This document shows positions 34,714 to 47,167 of a DNA stretch of 64,000 nucleotides, piece by piece. The position numbers were made by a program, and so were the translations under genes. The notes beneath the pieces were generated by a model, which did no database searches, was not told the origin of the DNA, and worked only from the letters and a program-made list of their open reading frames with translations. Origin of the DNA: Bromus sterilis. Taxonomy: Eukaryota; Streptophyta; Magnoliopsida; Poales; Poaceae. The stretch is from contig OX465600.1 in assembly GCA_950022295.1 (NCBI GenBank), positions 198,925,782-198,989,781 of the forward strand, written 5' to 3'. Positions within the stretch are counted from its first letter, which is position 1. Each line of letters starts with the position of its first letter.

Positions 34714-35480
34714 GCCTCTCGTCCCTGGCTGCTGCTGGAGTTGGAGGTGCCAACGCTAGCTAGATCTGGTGGGTGAGGAAAAAATGAGGAGGGGATCAGC
34801 TGCCGGCCGGAGGTGGTTGTGCTCTGGAGCACCTGCCGATGGAGGAGAGTGATAAAGTGAGAAAGCAAGAGCCACTGAGTACATTGCTGACCTGACCCTT
34901 CCGATGGACAGATGAACAGCGAGAGCATCCGATGGTGGGAAGAACAGTGAGAGAGGAGTGATAATTGGTGGCCGACATTGTTAAAGATGAACAGCGAAAG
35001 AATCCGATGGTGGAACAACAGTGAGGAGTGATAATTGGTGCCCGGCCGACATTGTCTCTGATGAACAGCGGAGAGCATCCGATGCTGCAAGAACAGTGTG
35101 GAGTGAGAGGAAACTAAATCTTTGAACAGTGAGGGGATAAATCGATGGCTCACACTGAAGCCGCGTCGTCTTGGGCCATCAAACTTTGCCTTGGACATCC
35201 GCAAGAAGCCAAGACCGCCGACCGAGGCGTCCTGAACCACCGCCGCGGCCGCACCGACGGCATTGAACCACCGCAGCGGCGACGCAATCGAAACCGTCGC
35301 CGCGAACGTCCCACCACGCCCCCATCTCCAGCAGGATTCATCGTCGCCGCCGAGCTTCTCCGACGGGAATCCTGAGCGGCGTCGCCGCCGGCGGATCCAA
35401 CCAATCGATTCGAGGGACCGCTTTCTGATTTGGGGGTACTCCATTCGAGTGAAGAAGTAAAGTATTACGTTTCCCAACGC
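34714..35480. other. Upstream region of the NLR, with 75-bp tandem repeat
   Basis: This is where the NLR promoter and 5' UTR should lie. No clear TATA box was found. It contains a direct repeat (34911-35110) and a GC-rich stretch (35150-35400) with CGCCG words. A 260-codon minus-strand frame (34695-35477) is low in complexity and overlaps the NLR start, so I do not call it a gene. Confidence 0.5.
34911..35110. repeat. Tandem repeat, about 2.7 units of 74-75 bp
   Basis: Units start with GATGAACAGCG at 34911, 34986 and 35060. Each contains GCATCCGATG or AATCCGATGG, GAACAGTG, and GTGATAATTGGTG followed by GCCGACATTGT; the third unit is partial. Confidence 0.85.
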
Positions 35481-36340
35481 CTGAAAGCGTATTCCTCCTC
35501 TTTCACGTGACCTCGAGGCTTAGGGCGGGCAACTCTAGAGGAGAGCGGGTCATCAAATTTCTGTGCACAACACCATTAGGGACGAAAGCCATTCAATTTG
35601 AAAACATCAAAATATTCGATTCAATTTCAAATTGATCTTTCCAAAAAACAGATGGAATTTATGGTAAATTGAAAGATACATGTTAACTTTTGATACGTAT
35701 ACTACAATCATATACACCATGGTGATGACACCATTAGGGACAAAATTAAATAAAGTTTGTGAAACTAACAAGTTGCGCGAGGTACCGGAGGGTGACCTCA
35801 TATACATGCCCTTTGAGACCGCCGGCACCTTCGTTTTTGTTTGCTCTGTTGTCATCACCGTCGATCGAGTCGATGTCATCGTCGCCATGCATCCTTTGAG
35901 TGTCGGAAGGCCCACCATGGGTCGCGAAAACCCTTATCGATTGTCGATGCGGTCTCTCTGCGCACCGACTCGGTTTTCTTCACCTGGAGAAGAGCCTTAG
36001 ACTCATCGGATTGGCGCTAATGATCGGCCGCAACCGTGGTTTTCACCCCGTGCCACCTGCCTTTAAGTCGGTGAAGAGCTCGGACTAAGCCTGCCACATG
36101 TTGAGGAGTTGGTCGATGTCGGAGGAAATTCTGGCACATTCCTTGGTAGGGTATCCTGAGCTAGCTGATTAAGGGTCGATAGTAATAGGAAAGCAGAGTT
36201 ACCCAGGTACACATTTGAAAGATAGATTGTTTGCTTTACAAATTTTAGTAGGAACATCATCGGAGCTACAAACACAGAAAAAAAGCACTTAATATGTGGT
36301 CGCCGAGAGTCGTCGAAGCACGTCGCCTCACTTCTTGTAG
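35481..36340. other. Intergenic DNA, nothing identified
   Basis: CACCATTAGGGAC occurs twice (about 35570 and 35728). The small ORFs show no recognisable domain. Confidence 0.4.
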
Positions 36341-36987
36341 TTGATGTAGTAGTCGCCGGGGCATGTCGCTTCAACGACGCGCTTGTCCTGCATCCCATGT
36401 TCGCATTGACGCTCTCAGCCACCGTAGTACGTAGGCGGGCCACCTGTTCGCGATCGGACGGGCCTCGGAAGGCCCACGTGACAAGTAGGCCCGACCAGGT
36501 CGTGCGGGTCCAGGAGACAGAAGATTCCTTGGCGTGTAAGTCAAGGCGAGCCAGGCGATTCAAATCAACCCGGAGATCAAGGACTACGAGATATGGTAGT
36601 TGTAATCTACTCGGATTACCCTTCCTTTTTGCAACCAACTAGGATTAGATGCAAACTGACTTGTAGACCCTAGCCCGCTGGACTATATAAGGCGGCCTAT
36701 GGCGTCCCCCAGAGGACATGTTCACCTCATCTCTCATTCAATTGCAATCCAATCCACCAAAACATGATATAGGGTATTACTCTCCGGAGGTTCTAACCTG
36801 TCTAAACCCTTGTGTCCCCTTCGTGCTCTCGTGATTACCATCGTGTTCTTGGTTCCACAATCCATCTTCCTGCATATCAACCACCTGTGTAGCCCCCTAG
36901 TGGACTGCCGGATCCCAAAATCCGACAAGCTCCGTTGCTCCCCCACTGCCTTGCGCGGGGGCGCCTAAGGAGCTGCTCGGCGGGGAC
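36341..36987 (+). repeat. Gypsy LTR-like remnant
   Basis: The stretch ends in the style of grass Tat-like Gypsy LTRs: GGACTATATAAGGCGGCC, a leader with CAATTGCAATCCAATCC, and ATATAGGGTATTACTCTCCGGAGG-like words. Its left limit is unclear. LTR D starts immediately to the right. The evidence is architectural resemblance only. Confidence 0.5.
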
Positions 36988-38095
36988 TGATACGTCCAAA
37001 ACGTATCTATAATTTCTGCTTGCTCCATGCATGTTTTGTGTGATATTGCTATGATCTAGATACACTTTCATACACTTTTGATCATATTTGGACTAACCTA
37101 TTAACTTAGTGCACCCCAGTGTCAGTTCCTGTTTTCTTTTGTTTTTCTATTTCAGTTTTCCCCCATATAAAAAGTGCCAGAAAAATTCGGGAAAATTCAT
37201 ATAAAAAATCAGCATGACGGAAGCTTCGAGAAGAGCCCGGGAGGGGCCAGAGGGGAGCCAGGGGGCCCAGGCGGCCACCCGGCGCGGCCCCACCCCTGGC
37301 CGCGCCAGGGGACGCCTGGGGCCCCTGGCCCACCTCTGGCTGCCCCCTTTCGCCTATTTATCCCCCGTCACGGGAAAACTCCAGAGGCAGAACCCTATTC
37401 CGCAAACTCTCCTCTATTCCGTCGTCGCCGCGCTTCCGAATATCGGGAGCACCAGAAGACCTCTTTCCGGCACCCTGCCGGAGGGAGGATTGACCTCCGG
37501 GAGTCTCCTCTCCACCATGGATGCTCCCCGGATGTCTCGTGAGTAGTTTTCCTTGGACCATGGGTCCGTGATCAGTAGCTATGTGATGTTCTCCTCCCCT
37601 CTTTGATCTTCATTGTTTAGACCTCGTGAGCTGCCCTACATGATCGAGGCACCTTTGTAATATATATGCTATTGCTATGTTGAGTTTGATAGGATCTGAT
37701 GGATTATGAGATTATGTTCAGATTGTGATAGAGTAATATATTTGGTTTTTATCTCTTATATTTTTGTTCCTAAGTAATTCTTGCATGTTCTCCGTTGCTG
37801 TTTATTGCTTTGGCCAAGTAGTAGATAGTGACTCCAAGAGGGAACGTTATGCTCGATTGTGGGTTCATGCCCCGCGATGACACGCTTGAGTGACATAAAC
37901 ATGAGTCTAGGGGATGTGTTGTTGCCACAAGGGGGAAAACAACGGTGGTTGTAACCGCGGTTACAAGGATTGTTTACTTTACGCAGAGTTCTTTTTAATG
38001 CAGTTGTCTGTTGCTTTGGGTTTACACTTTGGGTGGGGCTCGCAACTTAATACCAGTGAGATGTTCTGGATAGATATCTCAAGGTGGATGATTAG
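36988..38095 (+). repeat. LTR D, left part (interrupted by element B)
   Basis: It begins TGATACGTCCAAAACGTATC, a start seen in Triticeae Gypsy LTRs. Element B splits it after ATTAG at 38095, and it resumes at 46430. The joined length is about 1.6 kb. An inverted related fragment is at 20740-20969. Confidence 0.85.
38091..38095. repeat. Target-site duplication ATTAG, left copy
   Basis: ATTAG precedes TGTTGGG and equals 46430-46434. Confidence 0.92.
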
Positions 38096-39898
38096 TGTTG
38101 GGAATGTGCCCTAGAGGCAAATAAAATATGTTTTATCGAGCATATTCCATTAGTTCATAATACGTTTGATACTATGCTAGAACTGTATTAAGCGGAAACA
38201 TTAATACAGGTGTGGTATACAAACAACCAGGTCCCTAGTAAACCCTAGTATACTAGTCCATTGGGCGATTGATGATCAAGGATTCCTGATCATGAGACAA
38301 TGGCGTCTGTTGACAATGGAGTCGTATCATTGGATAATGATATGATGGACATACACCCACCAGAAGTGTTGCGATGTGATCAAGTCACATAGTTCGACAT
38401 TGCGATAACTATAACGTAGTGACCAGATCCTTTGACCGTAATGATCATACGTAATTGTCATCTATAAGGAGACTTTGATTTGTATCCCACCGCCTGACTG
38501 AAATATGCTGGCCATAACGGTGCACTTTGGGTATTCCGAAATAGATGGTTGATGAGTATGCAAATAGATCAAAGCGGGATTTGTCAATCCGTGTGACGGA
38601 TAGGTACTCTGGGCCCACTCGATGATATTGCATCATAAAGTTTGCAAACGTGTGACTAGGTCACGGAGTTGTAATATCACGGGAACGAGTAAACTTGTTT
38701 GTTGAGAACGAGGACGAACTAGGTATAGTGGATACCGATGATCAAACCTCGGACAAGCAAAGTACCATAGGACAAAAGGAACAGGCACACGGTTAACGGA
38801 TCCAACAGCGATTGAAGTTCATTCGATGGAAGCGTAGGGGCTATCAAGGATTGTAACCAGGTCCAATTGATTAGTCATTGATCAATGAGAATTGTCTCGA
38901 TCATGTCTGCTGTTTCCCGGACCGTAGGGTGTTACACTTAAGGGTACTCGACGCAGTAAGGATTGATTCGGGATCACCGGAGAAATTGGAGAGAACACCG
39001 GAATTGTTCAGGTGATGACCGGAATTGTTCCGATGAAGGCCGGAAGTTGTTCCGGGTATTTTGAAAGGTTCAAAATATATTTAATAATGTTTAATATATG
39101 TTTTATTATTTAATTATCTGAATTAAATATTAAAATGTATTTAAATATAATTAAAAATGAATTAAAAGGCATATGGGCCTCATAGGGCCCATTAGGGGGA
39201 GAGGGAGTCCTCCCCCATGGGCCATGGCGCCATAGAGGGGCCCACCCCCTTTATTTGGTGCGCCACACCCCCCCTTGGGATTAGTCCCACCCTGGAAGTG
39301 GAGGGGGGGTGTCACCCCTCCTTGACCTATATAAGGAGGGGTAGGGGTGCCCTTTTAATCATGAATTTTTGAGAAAAGTTTCTCATCTCTCTCCCTCCTT
39401 TCTCCTTCCTTTGAGCGGACTCCCCTTGTTTGGAGGCTGCTCTGGGTTGGGGATTTCTCCACTATACGCACGCCTTCGTGCTGCTGGAATCGGGATCCGA
39501 ATCCATCTTCTTTCCGCTGCTCTACTGGTTCGGAGCCCGGAGGGACGTCGGGTATACTGTATTTGTATAATCCCGCGAGGCACTACACTTGTGGTGCTAC
39601 TTCATCGTCGTGGCCGGATCGCGAGGTCTTCATCAGCAACGTTCCGACGGGGACGTAATCCCGTCATCGGTCCACAAGGATCGGGTGGCTACAGGAGTCA
39701 TCGTGGATCTGCGCGGCATCGGGGATTGACGGTACGACTACACCAACCACGTTCATGCGGGAACGTTTCCCGCTTAACGGACTACATACTGGTATGTGAT
39801 CTATTTCTGTCCGTTACTTGCATCAGCATAGCATAGGTCTTGGGATTGGGTATCGTAGGTCAAGGAAAAATTTGTGTTTTCTGCCCCGAACCCCAACA
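38096..39898 (+). repeat. 5' LTR of element B
   Basis: 1803 bp, TGTTGGG to CCCCAACA. A TATA box (TATATAA, 39328-39334) lies 3' of a C-rich tract. The 155-codon ORF at 39369-39836 recurs in the other LTR, but near-identical LTRs make that uninformative. Confidence 0.92.
39328..39334 (+). promoter_or_regulatory. TATA box of the B 5' LTR
   Basis: TATATAA in GACCTATATAAGGAGGGG; the same sequence is at 45859-45865 in the 3' LTR. Confidence 0.6.
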
Positions 39899-39899
39899 G

Positions 39900-39911
39900 T
39901 GGTATCAGAGC
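39900..39911 (+). promoter_or_regulatory. Primer-binding site of element B
   Basis: TGGTATCAGAGC, complementary in form to the initiator tRNA-Met 3' end, starts two bases after the LTR. Confidence 0.88.
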
Positions 39912-42900
39912 AAGGCTATGCGTAGATGTATTGTACGGATAGAACACATCTAGTATGTGGGCATAAATTCTCAATTGTTACCCTCTCACGTGTACTCATT
40001 TAGCGTTGCGGCAATGTTTGATGAAGCGGCCCCCGACCGACCTTACGCGTTTATGCGAGACTGGTTCCACGCTTGACATATGGCTTGTACCATATAAAGT
40101 GGCTGGGGGGGTGTCTGTCTCTCTGCATTAGCGATGCGAAGATGTTTGCAACGGAGGGCCCCGACAGGGGTGTAATAGAGACAATTGCGGGATTGGTGTT
40201 GTGGCTTGTTTTCGCAGGATAGAAAGCGGTTCTTTTCTCGAAACCCCTACCAGCCACGTAAAACTTGCAAAAGATAAAGTAGAAAGGCGTTTTCAACTTT
40301 AATTTGCATGTCGGGGGGAATCATAGCATGTATGATTTATACTGTTGCATCCTGTTTTGCTAATATGTTAGATATACGACGGTAGCATAATAGGATGATC
40401 CCTCACAAATCCAACAAAGTGTCCTTCCTTAGTGAAGCACCATCTGGAAAGTTCTTCATTATGGAGGCATCACGTGTCACACGGGTGCCAAACATTTTTA
40501 CGTTCACAAGAGATGGGTGGAGCAAGCCTAGCATGTCCAGAAACATGGCCTTGCATACGCAACATATACTCACTAAGGTTATTGTGGAGAGCCTGGCATG
40601 TGCAGACATGGCCTCGGGACACAAGAGACCGAAAGGTCGATCATGAGTCACATAGATGATGTGATTGGCATGATGGCCTACCTTGAACAACATACTGATG
40701 GTCGTGTCACACGGGGGAGGTATGTTCTTCAAGGATCGTGTAATCACTTAGAACAAACTATGAGGGATGTTTGTCTGAGTGGGAGTTCCAGAATTGTTTT
40801 TGAAACATGAACTCCATATTATGAACTTAATCTTCATGTCTTTGCAAATATCATTGTAGATAACGTCATACCAATGTTTAGAACTATGGCTCTTTTAGTA
40901 TGATAGAACTTAAGGTAAATGGGTCTTACTTCATTGATGTGTACCAACACCATTAGAGACATACTCATTAGTAATGACTTGTTAAACATAATACAAAGAA
41001 CTGCTAGGAGATACACCTGATAACTCCGTATTCAAGGAAGATGATGATGAGTATCGTACTCACCGTCACTTATGAATGACTGTCCAATACACCATACTTC
41101 ATTCTATGAGTCTGAATTGTGAATGCATGTTAACCAACACGTATGACGTGCTAGGTGAACTTGAAAGCACTTGGTCACAATCAGAGTAATGGAATATGAG
41201 TATATGGACGGGGTTTCTTTCAACTATGGTGGAAGGAACAACCTGCTGAGAAAGTCACTTGGAAAATGTATAAGATACATGGAACACCTTGTGTATAACT
41301 TGGACTACTGAATGACTGGTTACTTTGCGATAACTAGGGAGTTACATCTGCTTCCTCCCAGTTACAAAGACGATGTCTGGACTATGTCATGAAGGAGAAT
41401 CGTTCACTTGTCATGAGGTCATGGTTAAAGTTAAGAACTTTAAGAGTAGAACCAATGCAGGAATGGTCATTGACGGAGAAAGTATATTTGATATACAAGT
41501 TATAAATGTCTTTCCCCACGAAACACTAATTGTGGTTGATTAAGTATTCGATGCTTGAACTTACTTCTTAAGAGTGGCTTGGAAGGGATGAGGTGACAAT
41601 GTGTGCTGACGGTAATCAAGATAGTTGATGGTCGACAACACTCTCCCTCTACATCTATCAATTGATTAATATATGAATAAATTTTATGATCGTTTGAATG
41701 AGGACTTTATTAGTGTGTCTTGCATCTCGCGAAGACAATTATTCATATTTGTGAGAAACAAGTCAGTTGTTCTCCTTTTATGAATGATATCTCTTATGGT
41801 CACATTACGATTATGAATGAGTTATTCTTATATTGATGATAGTTGTTTGATCATTTATAAGAAATATTGTAAAGCCAAGAAATATCCAGGCTTAATAATG
41901 ACACTACAGTTTAAGTCATGAATGGTATGATGATGTCTTAAGATACTTGATCTCTTGACATATACAAACCATGCCTTTGAGGTGAGATGACTAAAACCTC
42001 GCATTCTGGTAAAACAGATTGTGTACTGATTGTTGAGTATCATACATTGTGATGTATCGTATGTCAGCATGTGGTGAATTTCATTATTTCGTGAACTTCG
42101 TATGTGGACTTAGATGAATATTTGTATTCACTAATGAAACATGAGTCTGAAATAGTTTGATATGATCAAAAGGGATTTCAGAGTAAAAATGGATATTAAA
42201 TTAACAAGAAAGACAAGTCTCTACGATTTGATCAAAGTGACAAATGTTTTGAGTTAGTCTTGGGCATAAAGACTTGTGTGAAAGTTGTTCCACAAATTGC
42301 AATGTCTTGAGACACTTCAATATGATTGACGTGCATGAACATTGTGATCATATTCTATGAAAAAGTGTATGGTCTAAGTTATCTCTTACCAAGTTACATT
42401 ATTATTGTTTAGAGTTATTAATTTAATATGCAAACACTCACTTCAGCATAGGAAACCATCTGAGTTCGTGGAAACCAACACTATATATGTCATGGTGTGT
42501 TGTGGTTTCTAGGAAGCTTGATTTATGTAAGATAAATTATCTTTGTAGTGTATCCTTAGACAACTATGGATGCATCTTCCACAACTAGAACCAAAAGGAG
42601 CAAAACTTGTATTGCTATGTTTGGTGTTTGTCAAGAATTGTTCTTGATAAATGTGGTAATGGAAGAAAAGTGAAAGTTCAACCAAGGTAATTGACCTTGC
42701 CTCCAAATGTCAGAGTAGTGCAACGGAATATGTTCTGGAAGCAAAACTCTACAATAAGAGGAGAAACTAATGATAAAGATCATGATGTTTTGAAGAGAGC
42801 TTTTACTGAGAAAGGTAGGATTCAAGAATATATAATTGCCCCTTGATGCAAAATGATATTCATGATTCACTTGTCATGTTAATGGAACAAGACATTCATA

Positions 42901-44612
42901 CAAACTACAAAGAAGCGATGGTGGACCTAAGTACGAGATATGACTATGAGTCATGAAATCCTATGTTGAGTTACATTTAAGATTGCTTGAATCTTATCAA
43001 GTAAGGAGGTTACTTGATATTCACAATAACTTCAGAGTTATGAGGAATAAATGTGAACATCAAAGGGACGTCAAGATTGGTTTGTCACAAAGATTGTTTC
43101 TGACAAATTCAATGGGTTGACTACAATGTGTAGCAATGCTTGAGTCAAAGGGATATTCACTACGATTGATCCAGGATTGTTATCAATATCGTGACTTCCT
43201 CAAATCCTGTATTTGAAGAAGTGTTGTAATTGGTACAACAAAAAGGTTTTGGAAAAACATATGGATACTAGTGTCTCGTAAACTGAATTCTCGTTTTGAT
43301 GGATGATCAAAGGATTTTGGACTTAACCAAAATATCGAGGAAACATGCATTTGCATGAAACTGAGTGGGAGCTGAATAGTTTCCTGAAACTTGATATATG
43401 TAGACGACATATTTTGAGTGGGAGCTATGGGAGTATCATCCTAGCCTTATATGTAAATGACATATTTGAGTAGGAGCCATGTGGTTAGTATCCTGAACTT
43501 AATATGTGTCTGACATATCTAAGTGGGAGCCATGTCGATGTTATCCTTGTCTTATATGTGGCTGACATATTTGAGTGGGAGCAATATGAGTGTTATCCTA
43601 TAACTCAATATGTGCATGAAATATTTGAGTGGGAGCATGATAACATTCTCATATATGGATAACATATTATGAATGGTGCAGTTGGTGTTAATGATTATTT
43701 GAATCATTCATAAATGAAGATGAATAAAGTATTAAGCATTGAAGATCTATTAAGATAGATATGTGTTTAATAACATTTAGTCGTAATACTTTCCTGGATA
43801 AGATTCTGAAGGAGTTCAGAATGGGACAAGTCAAGAAGTGGTCCTTACTTGTATATCCAAGAGAAGTATTGAGTTAATCTCAGTACAAGAACAATGGTTA
43901 ATGGTTAATGAAAGAAATGGATGTGTTGGATCCTCTATGCCTTTGTCATAGGTTCTTTCATATAAAACCAGAGTTATGTACTCGACGTAATGTGACCCAA
44001 GTTCTTAGTAGTAAGAACATGTTGTGATATGATTTATGAGTAAATCATTGAACAAAGAGTTAAGTTTATCCTTCAATGTCTGGAGAGAACTGAGGATACA
44101 TCTCAAATTTGTAAAGGATAGTGGACTTGACCATAAATGTTATGCTGGTTCAAGTTTTGACACTAACCTAGAAAATTGAGATATCATGCTAATGAATGCC
44201 TAAGTTGAAAGAAACATGGTTAGACATCAAAGTTGCATACAATGCACTAAGGATTGAATCTACATTGATGTGGCTGCTTTAGAAGTAGCAGGAGTTATAT
44301 TATGGCTTAAGAAGTTCGACTTCTGATTGAGTGAGTTTCAAGTGTGCATGACTATGGGAAAGTCCGCGTGACCAACCGGATGTCATTGCTATGACACAGC
44401 AAACGAAGTCTCATTTCACCGCCAAATATATATACCTCATCATTATAGTGGATAATGAAGGAATGTCAAATTAGGTGACATTATGATTTGCAAAAGGACA
44501 TACGGTTCTGAATGGTACCCAGACCGTTGATACAACCTCTTCCACGGGCAAGCATGATCAATAAGGAGTTATGATCCAGAGAAAATGCAACTAGATTATT
44601 TGTACTCTAGTG
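39912..44612 (+). pseudogene. Element B internal region: decayed Copia gag-pol
   Basis: Fragments in changing frames recall Copia polyproteins: a gag-like ELHLLPPSYKDDVWTM near 41340, TNYKEAMVDLSTRY near 42905, and an RT part with KLNSRFDG..SKDFGLNQN then LSGS and LIYVDDIF near 43270-43420. Stops occur every few dozen codons throughout. Integrase motifs were not recognised. The RT catalytic area is followed by diverged tandem copies. The element needed proteins from elsewhere to move. Confidence 0.7.
43365..43650 (+). repeat. Tandem repeat of the RT YVDD-encoding segment, 52-54 bp units
   Basis: About five units, each starting GAGTGGGAGC (or a one-base variant) and ending in an ATATGTxxxTGACATATTT-like segment. 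The first encodes SGS....LIYVDDIF, the Copia RT catalytic motif and its lead-in; later units are diverged copies (LYVND and others). Confidence 0.85.
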
Positions 44613-44613
44613 C

Positions 44614-44624
44614 AAGTGGGAGAC
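44614..44624 (+). promoter_or_regulatory. Polypurine tract of element B
   Basis: AAGTGGGAGAC abuts the TGTTGGG start of the 3' LTR. Confidence 0.8.
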
Positions 44625-46429
44625 TGTTGGGAATGTGCCCTAGAGGCAAATAAAATATGTTTTATCAAGCATATTCCATTAGTTCATAATACGTTTGATA
44701 CTATGCTAGAACTGTATTAAGCGGAAACATTAATACAGGTGTGTTATACAAACAACCAGGTCCCTAGTAAACCCTAGTATACTAGTCCATTGGGCGATTA
44801 ATGATCAAGGTTTCCTGATCATGAGACAATGGCGTCTGTTGACAATGGAGTCGTATCATTGGATAATGATATGATGGACATACACCCACCAGAAGTGTTG
44901 CGATGTGATCAAGTCACATAGTTCGACATTGCGATAACTATAACGTAGTGACCAGATCCTTTGACCGTAATGATCATACGTAATTGTCATCTATAAGGAG
45001 ACTTTGATTTGTATCCCACCGCCTGACTGAAATATGCTGGCCATAACGGTGCACTTTGGGTATTCCGAAATAGATGGTTGATGAGTATGCAAATAGATCA
45101 AAGCGGGATTTGTCAATCCGTGTGACGGATAGGTACTCTGGGCCCACTCGGTGATATTGCATCATAAAGTTTGCAAACGTGTGACTAGGTCACGGAGTTG
45201 TAATATCACGGGAACGAGTAAACTTGTTTGTTGAGAACGAGGACGAACTAGGTATAGTGGATACCGATGATCAAACCTCGGACAAGCAAAGTACCATAGG
45301 ACAAAAGGAACAGGCACACGGTTAACGGATCCAACAGCGATTGAAGTTCATTCGATGGAAGCGCAGGGGCTATCAAGGATTGTAACCAGGTCCAATTGAT
45401 TAGTCATTGATCAATGAGAATTGTCTCGATCATGTCTGCTGTTTCCCGGACCGTAGGGTGTTACACTTAAGGGTACTCGACGCAGTAAGGATTGATTCGG
45501 GATCACCGGAGAAATTGGAGAGAACACCGGAATTGTTCCGATGATGACCGGAATTGTTCCGATGAAGGCCGGAAGTTGTTCCGGGTATTTTGAAAGGTTC
45601 AAAATATATTTAATAATGTTCAATATATGTTTTATTATTTAATTATCTGAATTAAATATTAAAATGTATTTAAATATAATTAAAAATGAATTAAAAGGCA
45701 TATGGGCCTCATAGGGCCCATTAGGGGGAGAGGGAGTCCTCCCCCATGGGCCATGGCGCCATAGAGGGGCCCACCCCCTTTATTTGGTGCGCCACACCCC
45801 CCCCCTTGGGATTAGTCCCACCCCGGAAGTGGAGGGGGGGTGTCACCCCTCCTTGACCTATATAAGGAGGGGTAGGGGTGCCCTTTTAATCATGAATTTT
45901 TGAGAAAAGTTTCTCATCTCTCTCCCTCCTTTCTCCTTCCTTTGAGCGGACTCCCCTTGTTTGGAGGCTGCTCTGGGTTGGGGATTTCTCCACTATACGC
46001 ACGCCGTCGTGCTGCTGGAATCGGGATCCGAATCCATCTTCTTTCCGCTGCTCTACTGGTTCGGTGCCCGGAGGGACGTCGGGTATACTGTATGTGTATA
46101 ATCCCGCGAGGCACTACACTTGTGGTGCTACTTCATCGTCGTGGCCGGATCGCGAGGTCTTCATCAGCAACGTTCCGACGGGGACGTAATCCCGTCATCG
46201 GTCCACAAGGATCGGGTGGCTACAGGAGTCATCGTGGATCTGCGCGGCATCAGGGATTGCCGGTACGACTACACCAACCACGTTCATGCGGGAACGTTTC
46301 CCGCTTAACGGACTACATACTGGTATGTGATCTATTTCTGTCCGTTACTTGCATCAGCATAGCATAGGTCTTGGGATTGGGTATCGTAGGTCAAGGAAAA
46401 ATTTGTGTTTTCTGCCCCGAACCCCAACA
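44625..46429 (+). repeat. 3' LTR of element B
   Basis: 1805 bp. It differs from the 5' LTR mainly by single substitutions and a longer C run near 45800. Confidence 0.92.
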
Positions 46430-46434
46430 ATTAG
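46430..46434. repeat. Target-site duplication ATTAG, right copy
   Basis: Follows CCCCAACA of the right LTR; LTR D continues through it. Confidence 0.92.
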
Positions 46435-46952
46435 TAGTAGATGCAGATGGATTTCGGTCTACTTAACTTGGCGTACTGTCTGTGCTTTTGAACCTCTTCC
46501 TTTCTTTTGTAGCATAGTTAGCATTGCGGTGCATTCATAATCCTGTCAATTGCCGTTCTGTAATTTGTTTACCTCGCATAGCAATTTTATCGTCTTTTGG
46601 GAGAGAGACATCACTAGCGAACATCACGTATCCCGGTCCATATCCTTATCACAGTTTCCACACTATATTTACTTTTCTGCATTTACTTTCAAGTTGCCAT
46701 TATTATCCCTTGCGTTTTATCCTTTGTAAATAACAAGACCGGAGAGATTGAAAACCTCTCTGAACTTCGTTGGGAACAAAGTTATCTGTGTCTGTGTGCA
46801 GGTCCGCGTAAGTTGCGCCGCTGACACCTACTTATCATCTCTGGAGTCCTACTGGAGACAAACCTTGGTATCTTCACCGAGGGAAAACTGCTGCTGCACT
46901 ACATCTCAACCCTCCACTTGGGGTAACCAACGAAGGGGGCGAGAAGCTATCA
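46430..46952 (+). repeat. LTR D, right part
   Basis: Continues LTR D after element B and ends AGCTATCA, complementary to its TGATA start. Downstream at 46966-46980 TGGTGCCGTTGCCGG resembles the primer-binding site of Athila/Tat-like Gypsy elements. Confidence 0.8.
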
Positions 46953-46965
46953 AGAAAAGTTTTCT

Positions 46966-46981
46966 GGTGCCGTTGCCGGGG
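46966..46981 (+). promoter_or_regulatory. Primer-binding site behind LTR D
   Basis: CTGGTGCCGTTGCCGG is close to the TGGCGCCGTTGCCGGGG sequence used as a primer-binding site by many plant Gypsy elements. Confidence 0.65.
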
Positions 46982-47167
46982 ACTCCAAGTGCTAAGATAG
47001 GGGAGTTGCACACTACCCTTTACCTTTGTTTTTTTAGTCTTGTTAGTTTATCTTTCAGTTTTTATCTTTGTGTCTTTTATCAAAAACTACAAAAAAATCT
47101 GCCACACTTGCTGCTACTATGGGTTCCACTGAAAACACTTGCTCCTCAGTCTCCTCAGCTGAAGAAA

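Larger units (their letters stand above)
38096..46429 (+). mobile_element. Copia-type LTR retrotransposon B, recent, coding region destroyed
   Basis: Complete insertion: LTRs at 38096-39898 and 44625-46429, TSD ATTAG at 38091-38095 and 46430-46434, a primer-binding site after the left LTR and a polypurine tract before the right one. By eye the LTRs differ at about 15-20 positions in 1.8 kb, so insertion was recent. The 4.7-kb interior holds no long ORF; only shreds of gag and a Copia RT are readable. The LTR start TGTTGGGAATGTGCCCTAGAGG is typical of Triticeae Copia elements. Confidence 0.92.

Noticed and set aside
34695..35477. 260-codon minus-strand ORF upstream of the NLR
   Set aside because: It overlaps the NLR start, includes the tandem repeat, and has no recognisable similarity.
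36063..36638. 191-codon minus-strand ORF
   Set aside because: No recognisable domain; it lies across an LTR-like remnant and has biased composition only.
39369..39836. 155-codon ORF in both LTRs of element B (also 45900-46367)
   Set aside because: It lies within nearly identical LTRs, so its presence in both says nothing. No recognisable domain, and amino-acid changes differ between the copies.
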